A stretch of 52,406 nt of DNA from Thioploca sp. (GTDB taxonomy: Bacteria > Pseudomonadota > Gammaproteobacteria > Beggiatoales > Beggiatoaceae). The notes beneath the pieces were generated by a model. It was not told where the DNA came from. It made no database searches and saw only the letters and a program-made list of their open reading frames with translations. Shown one piece after another: positions 36,241 through 45,857 of the stretch. Location of the stretch: positions 1-52,406 of the forward strand of contig JAAUSR010000030.1 of the NCBI GenBank assembly GCA_012032555.1. The letters run 5' to 3'. Made by a program: the position numbers and the translations under genes. Every line of letters starts with the position of its first letter. The stretch's first letter is position 1.

Positions 36241-39200
36241 ATGAACAGAGACAAAACTTTTAGTCTCGCCTTATTCGTCTTGGTCAGTTATTTCAGCCTA
36301 GGACTAATACTATCCGATACAACACTAGCAAAATCGGATGATAACGATCCACCTTCTCATTGCGAGGCGAGACGTGTGGGTTACCACAATGTGAAGCTTC
36401 TGGAGGCAGTGCTATTAGCTATAGCGAAGGCACCCTAAGAGATGATTATTCAGTTACCTCGCTAACTAGCCAAGCCGGCTGCCAAAAGGGAAAACGCAAC
36501 ACCCTTGATCTCGTTCTGAACTATGCCAGCTACAATGCCGATCTAGAAAAAGCCTCCGTTAATACCGTATTAGGTTTTGGCTGGACCCATTCTTATAACC
36601 TCTTTCTCTTCAAACAACGTGGTCATATGTTCCGTAAGGATGAGGAAGGACGAACCACAAAATTCACTCGTCAACCGGGTACTTCACCAATTCAATATAA
36701 ACCGAGTGAAGGCTATTTTGAAAACATGGTGAAGAATCCAGATGGTACTTTTACGATTACGTATAAAGATGGCACCCATGAAAAGTACCAACGTTTTAGC
36801 ACCTCACCTTATTTTGCCAAAAGTCCACTGTATCAACTCGTTGAACGGGTGGATCGAAATGGTAACACGACTACCTTAGCCTATACTGATGGTCGTCTGA
36901 CAACTATAACCGATACTTACGGTCGCCAAATCAAGTTGACCTATGATGCTAACGATAAAATTAAAACCATTGTGGATCCATTAGGGCGAACCACCCAACT
37001 CGAATATGACAGTGCTGGTACTAAACTTCAGCAGATTACTGATCCAGAAGGTTATCAGGTTAAATATCACTATAACCTTAAATATCAATTGATTAACAAA
37101 ATTGACAAAAATGGCAAGCAATTTAGCTATGCTTATTCTGATGATAAACCTATTGCTATCACCGATGATAGTGGTAATAAGCTGTTTTCTCTAGAAAATA
37201 TGAGTAACTGGGCCGTCGATGAACTAACCCACTTTCAACAACAACGGCGGCAATATATTCCCGATACCACCATCAAAACTGACGGTCGGGGCAATCAATG
37301 GCATTATGGATATGATAGCAATGGCTACACCACCAAGATTACCGCCCCTGATGGTACAGAGACCCACTATACTTACGATATAGCAACGCTAAACCTAGCC
37401 TCCGCAACCGATGCGAATGGCAATACCACGCAGTATGAATATGACAGTCTGGGTAATCGGACCAAAGTAATCGACGCCCTTGGCAATGAAACCCTTTATG
37501 AGTATGAACCGGTTTTTAACCAAGTTACTAAGATGACTGATCCCAATGGACGGGTGACTACCTACGAATATGATGCTAACGGTAATCGCATTAAAGAAAC
37601 GGATCCCTTGGGAAATACCCAAGAATGGACTTACGATACCCACGGTAACGTTTTGACTGGAAAGGATCAGAATGGGAATATCACCACCCATATGTATGAT
37701 AGTTTTGGTAATGTCATCAAAACCATCGATGCGTTAGGCAATGAAACCGTTATGACCTATGATGTGATTGGCAATTTACTTTCTCGTACCGATGCCAACC
37801 TGCATACGACTCATTATGAATACGATGGTTTAAATCGCTTGCTCAAAGAGATCGATCCCGCCAGTCAGTTTACCCAATATTTCTATGATGGTAACGGTAA
37901 CCGGGTAGAAGTTATCGACCGCAATGGCAATGAAACCTTCTATGAATACGATGAACGCAATCGCTTAGTTAAAACTATTAATGCGTTAGGCCAATTTATG
38001 GCCCAGAGCTACGATAACAACGATAATCGGATCAATGCTACTGATAAAAATGGCCATACCACCACTTATGCCTATGACTCGCAGAATCGGTTGATTAAAA
38101 CCACCGACGCCCTCGCTAATGAAACCACCCGCCTTTATGATGGCGTAGGTAATTTACTTAGTGAAATCGATGCTAATGGTCATACGATTGCTTATCAATA
38201 TGATGCCCTGGATCGGCGAGTTAAAATTACCGACGCTCTGGGTTATGTGACGTTATTGGAATACGATAGCATTAGCGGCTGTCCAGTTTGTTCCGGACCG
38301 ACTAAAGGTTCTAGCCAAGTAACCAAGCAGACCGATGCCAATGGCAAAGTTACTTATTTCAAATACGATACTCTAAATCGTCTCGTCAAACAAATTCGGA
38401 AGGAAGGCGACGTGGCTGATGTCATTGATGCCAGCGATGCGGTTACTAGCTATAGTTATGATGCGAATGGTAATCGGCTGACGGTGACGGAACCCAATGC
38501 TAATACCACAAACTTTGCTTATGATGGGTTGAACCGACAAATTGTAGAAATCAATGCGGCTGGGGATACCAAGCTCACCAGTTATGATGGCGTTGGTAAT
38601 GTACTGACCACCACTGCACCCAATGGTAACGTCACGACGAATACCTACGATGTGCTTGATCGGGTGATTCAGATCAGTGATAGCGTAGGGTTGGTAGCCA
38701 GCTATAGTTATGATAACGAAGGCAACCGTTTAAGCGAGACGGATGGTAATGGTAATGGTTCGACCTTCGAGTATGATGTTCTTTATCGCCTCGTCAAAGT
38801 CACTGATGCAATGGGTGAAGTTACCCACTACAACTATGATCCAGTGGGCAATCGGTTGACCACCACAGATCGTGAAGGCAATATCACCACCGAAGTTTAT
38901 GATAACCTCAATCGCCGCATCAAAACTACCAATGCGATGGGTCATCTCACTCAATTTATTTACGATGGTGTAGGCAATCTTATTCAAATCACCGATGCTA
39001 AGGGTAATACTACTCTTTACCTCTATGATTTAGGTAACCGTTTGGTTCGGGAAACTTATGCAGATGGTGGCATGCGTCACTTTACTTATGATGGCGTAGG
39101 TAATCTACTCACCCGCATCGATCAAAAAGGGCAGACTACCATTTATGTTTACAACGATCTGTATTTCCTAATGCAGCGGGATTACTCCGTCGATCCTGAT

Positions 39201-40793
39201 GATAACTTCACTTATGATTTGGCGGGTCGGATGTTAACAGCGGAACGGAACAGTTGGTTAGTGACCTTTAACTACGATGGTGCTAATCGTATCACGCAAA
39301 CCAATCAAAATGGTCAGATAGTGAATTATGTCTATGATATTCCGGGACGGACGCGGACTATCACTTATCCGAGTGGGCGAGTGATCACTGAACAATCGGA
39401 TATCAGACAGCGTTTGGATGAAGTCAAGAATGGCGTGACAACGATTGCGGATTATACTTATGATCTCGGTAATCGGGTGACGGCTCGACATTATGCCAAC
39501 GGGGTGACCGCCAATTATCTATATAATGCTAATAACTGGATTACGAATTTAGAGCATGTTGCGGGTGTCACCCTGATCGCTGGTTTTAGTCATGCGTTTG
39601 ATAAAGAAGGCAATAAGCAATATGAAGACAAGCTGCATGATGCGGTGCAATCTGAAGCGTATCACTACGATGATATTTATCGTTTAATTGACTTTAAAGT
39701 GGGTGATTTGGTCGGTTCTACTGTTCCAGTACCCACTACGCAAACCCAGTATGATCTAGACCAATTAGGTAATTGGAACAGTAAAACCACTGATGGCATC
39801 GCTGAAAACCGTACCCATAATGCCGTCAATGAAATCACTGCAATCGATAGCGTACCAGTGAATCATGACGACAATGGTAATTTAAGCGAAGATGAGGCTT
39901 ATACCTACGCTTATGACGAAGAAAATCGCCTGATCAGTATCAAGTCTGGTTCACAGGTGGTGGGGCAGTATCAATATGATGCCCTGAGTCGTCGCGTTAT
40001 CAAACAAGTTAATCCAAGTGGTAGTCTGACGAAAACCCGTTATTTTTATGATAATGCGCGGGTCATTGAAGAGCAAGATATCGGTGGCGTGACGCAAGCG
40101 ACCTATGTTTATGGTAATTATGTAGATGAAGTCCTGACGATGGATCGAGGTGGACAGGTTTATTATTACCATCAGAATGCGCTTTGGTCGGTGGAGGCGG
40201 TGACTGATAGTACAGCGGCGGTTGTGGAGCGTTATAGTTATGATGCTTATGGTTTTGTTAATGTTACGGATGGGGTTGGTGGATCTGTGCCTAGCAATGC
40301 TTGGGGTACGCCGCATAGTGCTGTTGGGAATCCGTATTTGTTTACCGGGCGGCAGTTAGATGAAGAAGCAGGGTTGTATTATTATCGGGCGAGGTATTAT
40401 GACTCTGGAAAAGGGCGATTTTTACAGAGGGATCCGATGGGGTATGTGGATGGAATGAATATGTACCAATATGCTGGTGGAAATCCACGCAACGCAATGG
40501 ATCCGTCTGGATCTGTTTTTTACGGAAATCGATGTGGTCGTGGTGGGACAGGCAATGGAAAAGATGATGTTGATAGATGTTGCAAAAATCATGATGATTG
40601 CTATGAAAATTGTGGAGCTGGTGATATTTGGGGTGTTATTCTTCCCAATCCACGTGCGCGATTATGTGACATAGAACTTTGTTGTTGCTTGGCAGGAGCT
40701 AGTTGTACTCAAGGACTTCCCGGGTGCAGCTTTGCACGAATAATAATGATGGGAATATTTTGCCCTAATGGAATACGTATTTTCTTTTTATAG
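36241..40793 (+). CDS. Secreted RHS/YD-repeat protein with C-terminal phospholipase A2-like toxin domain
   Basis: About 1517 residues in two frames. The first (from ATG 36241) gives a Sec signal peptide, FSLALFVLVSYFSLGLILS; the rest reads from 36360. One extra G at GG 36366-36367 would join them. Then follow dozens of YD repeats of the type YDxxGNxxxxTDxxGNxTxYxYD, a CPVC pair in the middle, and the RHS core end YLFTGRQLDEEAGLYYYRAR. The core closes with the two DPxG motifs (QRDPMG, AMDPSG) linked to RHS self-cleavage. The last 93 residues (40512-40790) carry a secreted-PLA2 signature: NRCGRGGTG (Ca2+ loop), DVDRCCKNHDDCYENC (His-Asp) and LCDIELCCCLAGASC (second Asp). No PAAR domain and no immunity gene are seen. 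Membrane-attacking effector is the likely role. Confidence 0.85.
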
Positions 40794-40796
40794 CGC

Positions 40797-40886
40797 GCGT
40801 AGGGTGTATAAGCGAAGCGCCATACACTATTTGGTGAATTCCTTCCCGGAAGGTGGATGGCGGCTAACGCCTTATCTGCCCTACGC
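40797..40886. repeat. Imperfect 90-bp palindromic repeat
   Basis: The left arm GCGTAGGGTGTATAAGCGAA and the right arm, whose complement starts GCGTAGGGCAGATAAGGCG, enclose a nearly symmetric centre CCTTCCCGGAAGG. A single arm of the same family is at 26919-26951. Directly after the RHS stop, it could also act as a transcription barrier. Confidence 0.6.
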
Positions 40887-40907
40887 AACTGATGTTAAAA
40901 CTTTTAA

Positions 40908-40988
40908 CCAATGCTATTAAGTTAAGGGCAGACACGTAGGTCTGCCCCTACAAAATATCTCGTAGGGGTGAATCTGTGTGTTCGCCCT
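40908..40988. repeat. Composite repeat: terminal-repeat motif plus two REP palindromes
   Basis: CCAATGCTATTAAGTTAAG (40908-40926), GGGCAGAC...GTCTGCCCCTAC (40926-40951) and GTAGGGGTGAA...GTTCGCCCT (40962-40988). Same order and spacing as at 1286-1370. Confidence 0.8.
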
Positions 40989-41009
40989 AATTAACTGCGT
41001 CTGGCAAAC

Positions 41010-41030
41010 AATGTCCCATTTTGGGACATT
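41010..41030. promoter_or_regulatory. Perfect 9-bp hairpin before a secreted-protein gene
   Basis: AATGTCCCA, TTT, TGGGACATT, then a short T-rich stretch. It ends six bases before the first possible ATG (41037). It could be an operator or a weak terminator; the symmetry is too good to be random but the role is open. Confidence 0.4.
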
Positions 41031-41036
41031 TTAACA

Positions 41037-42362
41037 ATGAACGAATTAACTATGAAAACACAACAATCATACAATTTTATTTTACTTGTTTATTTGCTGG
41101 CTGGCTGGATACCCATCAGTCAAGCTTATGTTAAAAGCCATTCCGAGGCTTCTATGTTTAACATACAAATCAATCCATCACTGGGTTCAGTTATTTGGCT
41201 TAACGATTGGAAAATCGAATCTGCTGCGGAAATTCAATCCTCTGCGGGTTCTAAAAGTGAATCTGATACAGGCGGTACTCAAACCAGTGTCAATATCAGC
41301 GTCAACGGTGCTGGAGTCTCCGCTACTGCAGCGGCGGATGCTTCAACAAGTGCTAGTAATATTAGTGGAAGTATCTTGAACGCCAGAACCGATGCCGAAC
41401 TTAGTGGTGAGAGTTATAAATACGTCATAAAGTTTGCCGACTCAACCCTATCTCGGGACTTTAAAATTACTGGCGGTATTGGTAATGTCGATGTGCAATT
41501 CTCATATCAATACCTAGCTCATTTGATGGGTGAGGCAGATGTATGTGGGCATTTTGAAGTTGAATATGTGGTTAATCTTGAGATAACGGATGGTAGTACC
41601 GCTCATAATATTACTGCTTTCGATAAAATAGCGGGAACCAATACTTCCAAAACTTCCAAAAACGAGAATGATAGCGGAAATCCATCACAAATTTTTACTT
41701 TAATCTACGAGAAGCCATACAGCATTATTGCCAATGTTGATAACGAAAATTATGATACCGATGAATGTCCTACTCTGGCTGAACTTCTCGATCTCAAAGC
41801 AACTAGGGTATCAGAAGGCATTAAACTGGAATGGCAAACTGCTACCGAACTCGATAACGCCGGTTTCGATCTCTGGCGAAGCGAAACTGAGAATGGTGAA
41901 TATATTAAGATCACCGACTCGCTGATCCCGGCTAAAGGAAATGATTCAACATACACCTTCATTGATAACAACGTTGAACCAGGGGTAACTTATTATTACC
42001 AGTTAGAGGACATTGACTTTCTTGGGAAAAGTACCTTCCAAAATCCGATTTCGAGTAGCGCTAATGAAGTGCTTATTATTGAACCCGCCACCAATGTCAT
42101 CTTCACACCCGATACACCTCCCAGATTTGAATGGCGCAGTGATGATTATAGCGAATTCAAATTCCAGTTCTCCGAAGACAATGGCAAAACCTTGTGTGAA
42201 GTACCAAATGAATGGATAGCCGGAACTGCCATGGTACCACCGAGCACCATTTGGAAAAACTTTGCTCAAGCCAGAAAAGGACAAACATTCCTGTGGCGTA
42301 TTATCGGTGAAAATGGGCAAGGTCAAGCATTTAGTGAAATGCGGCGTTTAACAATAGAATAG
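41037..42362 (+). CDS. Secreted protein with FN3-like module
   Basis: 441 residues. Either ATG 41037 or ATG 41052 (MKTQQSYNFILLVYLLAGWI) may be the start; the second gives a tidier signal peptide ending SQA-YV. Residues 60-140 are Ser/Ala/Thr-rich, 140-245 form an unrecognised beta-rich domain with two cysteines. From LLDLKATRVSEGIKLEWQTA to YYYQLEDIDFLGKSTFQNPI is an FN3-like module, near-identical in pattern to that in the truncated protein at 113-1237. The final 80 residues (TPPRFEWRSDDYSEFKFQFS...QTFLWRIIGENGQGQ) look like another beta-sandwich. Lying between RHS and RAYT, it is not a clear immunity protein: it is exported and far larger than known ones. Confidence 0.75.
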   Translation: MNELTMKTQQSYNFILLVYLLAGWIPISQAYVKSHSEASMFNIQINPSLGSVIWLNDWKIESAAEIQSSAGSKSESDTGGTQTSVNISVNGAGVSATAAADASTSASNISGSILNARTDAELSGESYKYVIKFADSTLSRDFKITGGIGNVDVQFSYQYLAHLMGEADVCGHFEVEYVVNLEITDGSTAHNITAFDKIAGTNTSKTSKNENDSGNPSQIFTLIYEKPYSIIANVDNENYDTDECPTLAELLDLKATRVSEGIKLEWQTATELDNAGFDLWRSETENGEYIKITDSLIPAKGNDSTYTFIDNNVEPGVTYYYQLEDIDFLGKSTFQNPISSSANEVLIIEPATNVIFTPDTPPRFEWRSDDYSEFKFQFSEDNGKTLCEVPNEWIAGTAMVPPSTIWKNFAQARKGQTFLWRIIGENGQGQAFSEMRRLTIE

Positions 42363-42366
42363 ATTA

Positions 42367-42538
42367 GTAGGGGCAGACCTGCGTGTCTGCCCTGGATGGA
42401 GGACAAACACACAGGTTTGCTCCTACGGATTGAACATAATTCAAAATGTAGGGGCAGACCTATGTGTCTGCCCTAGAAGGCAAATCTATAATTGATTAAT
42501 GTCTACCTTTGAGGGCGAACACGTAGGTTCGCCCCTAC
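42367..42538. repeat. REP cluster upstream of the RAYT gene
   Basis: Four palindromes in 172 bp: GTAGGGGCAGAC...GTCTGCCCT (42367-42393), a worn copy (about 42400-42426), GTAGGGGCAGAC...GTCTGCCCT (42448-42474) and AGGGCGAAC...GTTCGCCCCTAC (42512-42538). Both sub-classes (GCAGAC and GCGAAC) and both orientations are present, ending ten bases before the transposase frame. This arrangement is typical of REP elements served by a RAYT. Confidence 0.85.
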
Positions 42539-42548
42539 ATTTGTAGGT

Positions 42549-43201
42549 ATGATAATGAAATATAATCCCAATATTCACCACCGCCGTTCAATCCGCTTAA
42601 AAGGATATAATTATTCACAGGCGGGTTGGTATTTTGTGACGATTTGCACGCAACACCATGAATGTTTGTTTGGGAATATTGCTCAAGGTGAAATGAATTT
42701 GAATGATGCCGGTAGAATGGTAAAAAATGGTATTTGGAATTAGAAAACAAATTTCTAGATATTCAATGTCTGGAATATGTCATTATGCCCAACCATTTTC
42801 ATGCCATTATTCAAAATTTTGGAGTAGATCGATGTGTCGGTATTGATAAAACTCAAAAGGGTGAATATCAGAAATTTGGTGAACGCCAAGAGGGCGAACA
42901 CATCGGTTCGCCCCTACGGGTTAACCATGATCATTCAATTCAAAATGTAGGGGCAGACCTACGTGTCTGCCCTTCTTCTTCTGGTTCACTATCTCAGGTG
43001 ATACAATGGTTCAAAACAATGTCAACCAATGAATATATAGAAGGTGTAAAAACTCAGGGTTGGAAACGGTTTAACGGTCAATTATGGCAACGCAATTATT
43101 ACGAACACATCATTCGGAATGAAAAATCTTACGATCAAATAGTAGAGTACACTATCAATAATCCTTTGAAATGGGAGACTGATAAATATTATGTTCTGTA
43201 G
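42549..43201 (+). CDS. REP-associated tyrosine transposase (RAYT), frameshifted
   Basis: The first frame (42549-42743) has IHHRRSIRLKGYNYSQAGWY and FVTICTQHHECLFG, the standard start of the Y1 (HUH-like) RAYT family. The second (to 43201) has YVIMPNHFHAIIQN, the His-hydrophobic-His metal motif, WKRFNGQLWQRNYYEHIIRN with the nucleophilic Tyr, and YIINNPxxW-like YTINNPLKWETDKY. They overlap at a run of six A (42722-42727): a seventh A, or a -1 slip on A-AAA-AAT, makes KKWYLELENKFLDIQC as in intact homologues. Between HFH and the Tyr the frame contains three REP copies read through as protein (for example VGADLRVCP). The product would cut and move REP palindromes as single strands. Complete except for the frameshift. 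Confidence 0.85.
42820..42973. repeat. Three REP copies inside the RAYT coding sequence
   Basis: A worn copy, GAGTAGATCGATGTGTCGG, at about 42822-42840; AGGGCGAAC...GTTCGCCCCTAC at 42891-42917; GTAGGGGCAGAC...GTCTGCCCT at 42947-42973. All are passed through in the open frame, coding for GVDRCVG, GEHIGSPL and VGADLRVCP. They lie in the loop between the HFH motif and the catalytic Tyr. Confidence 0.8.
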
Positions 43202-43207
43202 GGAGGG

Positions 43208-43333
43208 CTAAGATCACTTTATGATATTGCTGAAGTTATTCACCGCTATCAAGATAACATAGTATGGCGGCTATCGCCTCGAAATAAGGAAATGGTAACT
43301 CAGATCGAATTAACCGAGTGGTTATCACGTTGA
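43208..43333 (+). pseudogene. Short gene fragment of unknown family
   Basis: A frame of about 41 codons ending at 43331-43333 reads SLYDIAEVIHRYQDNIVWRL, then SPRNKEMVTQIELTEWLSR. It looks protein-like but has no start, and it directly follows the RAYT stop. It may be the tail of a gene interrupted by the RAYT/REP segment. I do not recognise it. Confidence 0.3.
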
Positions 43334-43377
43334 CAACAAAGATTTTGTGGTAAGTAGTTAGCAATTATTAGTTAACA

Positions 43378-43560
43378 GTGAGCAATTATAAATAACTTAG
43401 CAACAATAGTTAATAATGATTCCAGGTTAATTGATAACTGCTACCGAATAGCTAATAACGGGTACACAATAGTTAACAACGACTTACGGTTAATCGATAA
43501 CCGCTACTGAGTAGTTAATAACAACTCAATGTTAATTAATAACGGATAACTGTTAACTGA
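43378..43560. repeat. Diverged tandem repeat of about 63 bp, 2.5 copies
   Basis: Units start ACAATAGTTAATAATGA and ACAATAGTTAACAACGA, each continuing GGTTAAT(T/C)GATAAC(T/C)GCTAC; a partial third copy ends in the rnr 3' end. Similar AT-rich GATAACTG motifs occur at 17792-18014. No gene here. Confidence 0.55.
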
Positions 43561-45732
43561 TTAACTCAAAATCAATTTTCTTTTCCTCCACATCAACTCG
43601 CACCACCTTAACGCGCAAACGATCCGCTAGCCGATAAACAATCCCAGTGGATTCACCATATAAACGATGCCCAATCGGATCGAAATGATAATAGTCATCT
43701 TTAAGTGCGGTAACATGAACTAATCCATCCACAAAAATACCGTCTAATTCTACAAATAACCCAAAAGAGGTGACCCCCGTCACTAAACCTTCAAATTCTA
43801 ATCCTACTTTATCTTGCATGTACTCACATTTGAGCCAGCTAATCGCATCTCGCGTGGCTTCCTCCGCACGACGTTCGGTCATGGTGCAATGTTCAGCTAA
43901 TATTTCCATATCTTCATGGGAATAAGAAAACTCTTCAACCAATCGATGTTGCAAACAATGGTGAATCGCACGATGTACGAGTAAATCTGGATAACGACGA
44001 ATCGGCGAAGTGAAGTGAGTATAAGCCGAATAAGCTAACCCAAAATGCCCTTCATTGTGAGGACTGTAAATCGCTAATTTTAAACTGCGGAGTAATACGG
44101 TTTGAATTAAGTGGAAATTAGCACGCGTTTGAACTTTTTCTAATACTTTAGCATAGTGACGTGCTTGTGGTTGTTTTTGACCACCCAGTCTTAATCCCAA
44201 CTCACCTAAAAAACGCCGTAAAGCGGTTAATTTTTCTTCACTGGGTGACTCATGAATACGATATAATAGTGGCATCTGTTGAGTAGTCAACCATTCAGCC
44301 GTAGCAACATTAGCCACCAACATTAATTCTTCGATTAATTTATGTGCATCATTACGAGCAACTGCTACAATTTGGGCAATTTTTTGTTGGTCGTCAAAAA
44401 TAATACGGGGTTCAATGGTTTCAAACTCGATAGCGCCACGTTTTTTCCGGCGTTTGAGTAATACTTGATACAGTTGCAATAGATTATGAAGTTGTGGTAA
44501 CAATTGCGGATAACGAAAGTGAGTTTCATTACCGGCTAAAACTTCGGCTACTTCGGTATAAGTTAACCGAGCCGCTGAACGCATTGTTGCGGCAATAAAG
44601 CGAGTACGTCTAACCCGACCATAGAAATCAATAGCCAATTCACAGACCAAACTCAGACGATCTTGTTCTGGTTTCAATGAACATAATTCATTCGAAAGTA
44701 TTTCCGGTAACATCGGTACGACCCGATTGGGAAAATAAGCTGAATTACCTCGATTTTGCGCTTCTAAGTCGATAGCACTACCTATCTTGACATAAGCAGA
44801 AACATCTGCAATCGCTACACGGAGTAACCATCCCTTGCCACGCGGCTCACAATGTACCGCATCATCAAAGTCATAGGAATCTTCACCATCAATGGTAACA
44901 AAAGGAATCGCACGCAAGTCTTCACGACCTTGGCGTATTTCTTCAGAAATTGTCGGGGTGAATTGAGCGACTTCCGCTAATACCGTTGCTGACCAAGTAT
45001 ACGGTAATTCATGGGCACGAATAGCGATATCGATCTCCATTCCTGGTGCACGGTGATCACCAATCACCTCAATAATTTTGCCAAACGGGGGATTATATTT
45101 AGTCGGTGGTTCCAAGATTTTGACTAACACAATTTGTCCATTTCTAGCATTGCCCCGGTTTTTCGGCCTTCAATGAGAATATTATGGCGAAGACGGGCAT
45201 TGTCCGGTTCTACAAACGCGACATTTTGACCTTTTTTATGACAAAAGCGTCCTACCACTTCGTGGGTATTCCGTTCTAATACTTCAACTAAAGCACCTTC
45301 CCGCCGACCACGATAATCAATACCGATAATATTAACTAAGGCACGGTCGCCATGCGTGATGGTACGCATTTCTCGTTCAGAAAGAAATAAATCTTCACCA
45401 CCTTCATCTGGAACTAAAAAACCATAACCATCGGGATGACCGATTACGCGCCCGCGGACTAAATCCATTTTTTTAGCCAAACCGTAACCTTTACGACGGT
45501 TGCGGACTAACTGACCATCCCGTTCCATCGCTTTCAGGCGACGACGTAAGGCTTCTAATTCTGGTTTATCGGTCAATTCAAACAGTTTAGCGATCCTAGC
45601 AAAGGTCATTGGTTTGCTCACTTCAGCCAACTGTTGCATAATAAATTCACGGCTGGGAATAGGATGTTTATATTTTTGCGTTTCGCGTTCAATAAAAGGA
45701 TCAACTGGAGAAGAATTTTTTTGACGGCTCAT
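43553..45732 (-). CDS. rnr: Ribonuclease R, frameshifted
   Basis: The upstream frame (45124-45732) has the winged helix (PSREFIMQQLAEVSKPMTFA) and first cold-shock domain (GRVIGHPDGYGFLVPDEGGE); the downstream one (43553-45130) has the RNB catalytic domain with VTIDGEDSYDFDDAVHCEPR (metal aspartates), ANVATAEWL, YAVYTHFTS-like YSAYTHFTSPIRRYPDLLVH and the S1 domain (EFEGLVTGVTSFGLFVELDG). Together about 727 residues, slightly shorter than E. coli RNase R because the Lys-rich tail is missing. A fifth C at C4 45153-45156 joins them as TGGNARNGQIVLVKILEPP. The enzyme is a 3'-5' exoribonuclease that degrades structured RNA and takes part in tmRNA quality control. A homopolymer base-call error is the likely cause. 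Confidence 0.9.
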
Positions 45733-45773
45733 TGACTAAGTTTTACTCTCTTTATAAAATAAGTGGTCTTGAT

Positions 45774-45857
45774 GCCGAGATGGCGAAATTGGTAGACGCG
45801 CCAGCTTCAGGTGCTGGTGGGGGTAACCCCGTGAAGGTTCAAGTCCTTTTCTCGGCA
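45774..45857 (+). tRNA. tRNA-Leu (anticodon CAG)
   Basis: 84 bases with a 7-bp acceptor stem GCCGAGA/TCTCGGC, a D-arm GCGAAATTGGTAGACGC, the anticodon arm CCAGC-TTCAGGT-GCTGG with anticodon CAG, a long class-II variable arm TGGGGGTAACCCCG, the TTCAAGT T-loop, and A as discriminator base. CCA is not encoded. Lies divergently 41 bases from the rnr start. Confidence 0.95.

Noticed and set aside
37395-40316. Minus-strand ORFs inside the RHS gene
   Set aside because: Shadows of the YD repeats; low-complexity Ile/Thr/Arg composition and no family.
41037-42362. Immunity protein for the RHS-PLA2 toxin
   Set aside because: Too large, exported, shares its module with proteins unrelated to RHS, and is separated from the toxin by repeats; no positive evidence.
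1286-42973. A possible CRISPR array formed by the many short palindromes
   Set aside because: The repeats are not regularly spaced, have no unique spacers of constant length, occur in two sub-classes and both orientations, and no cas gene is present.
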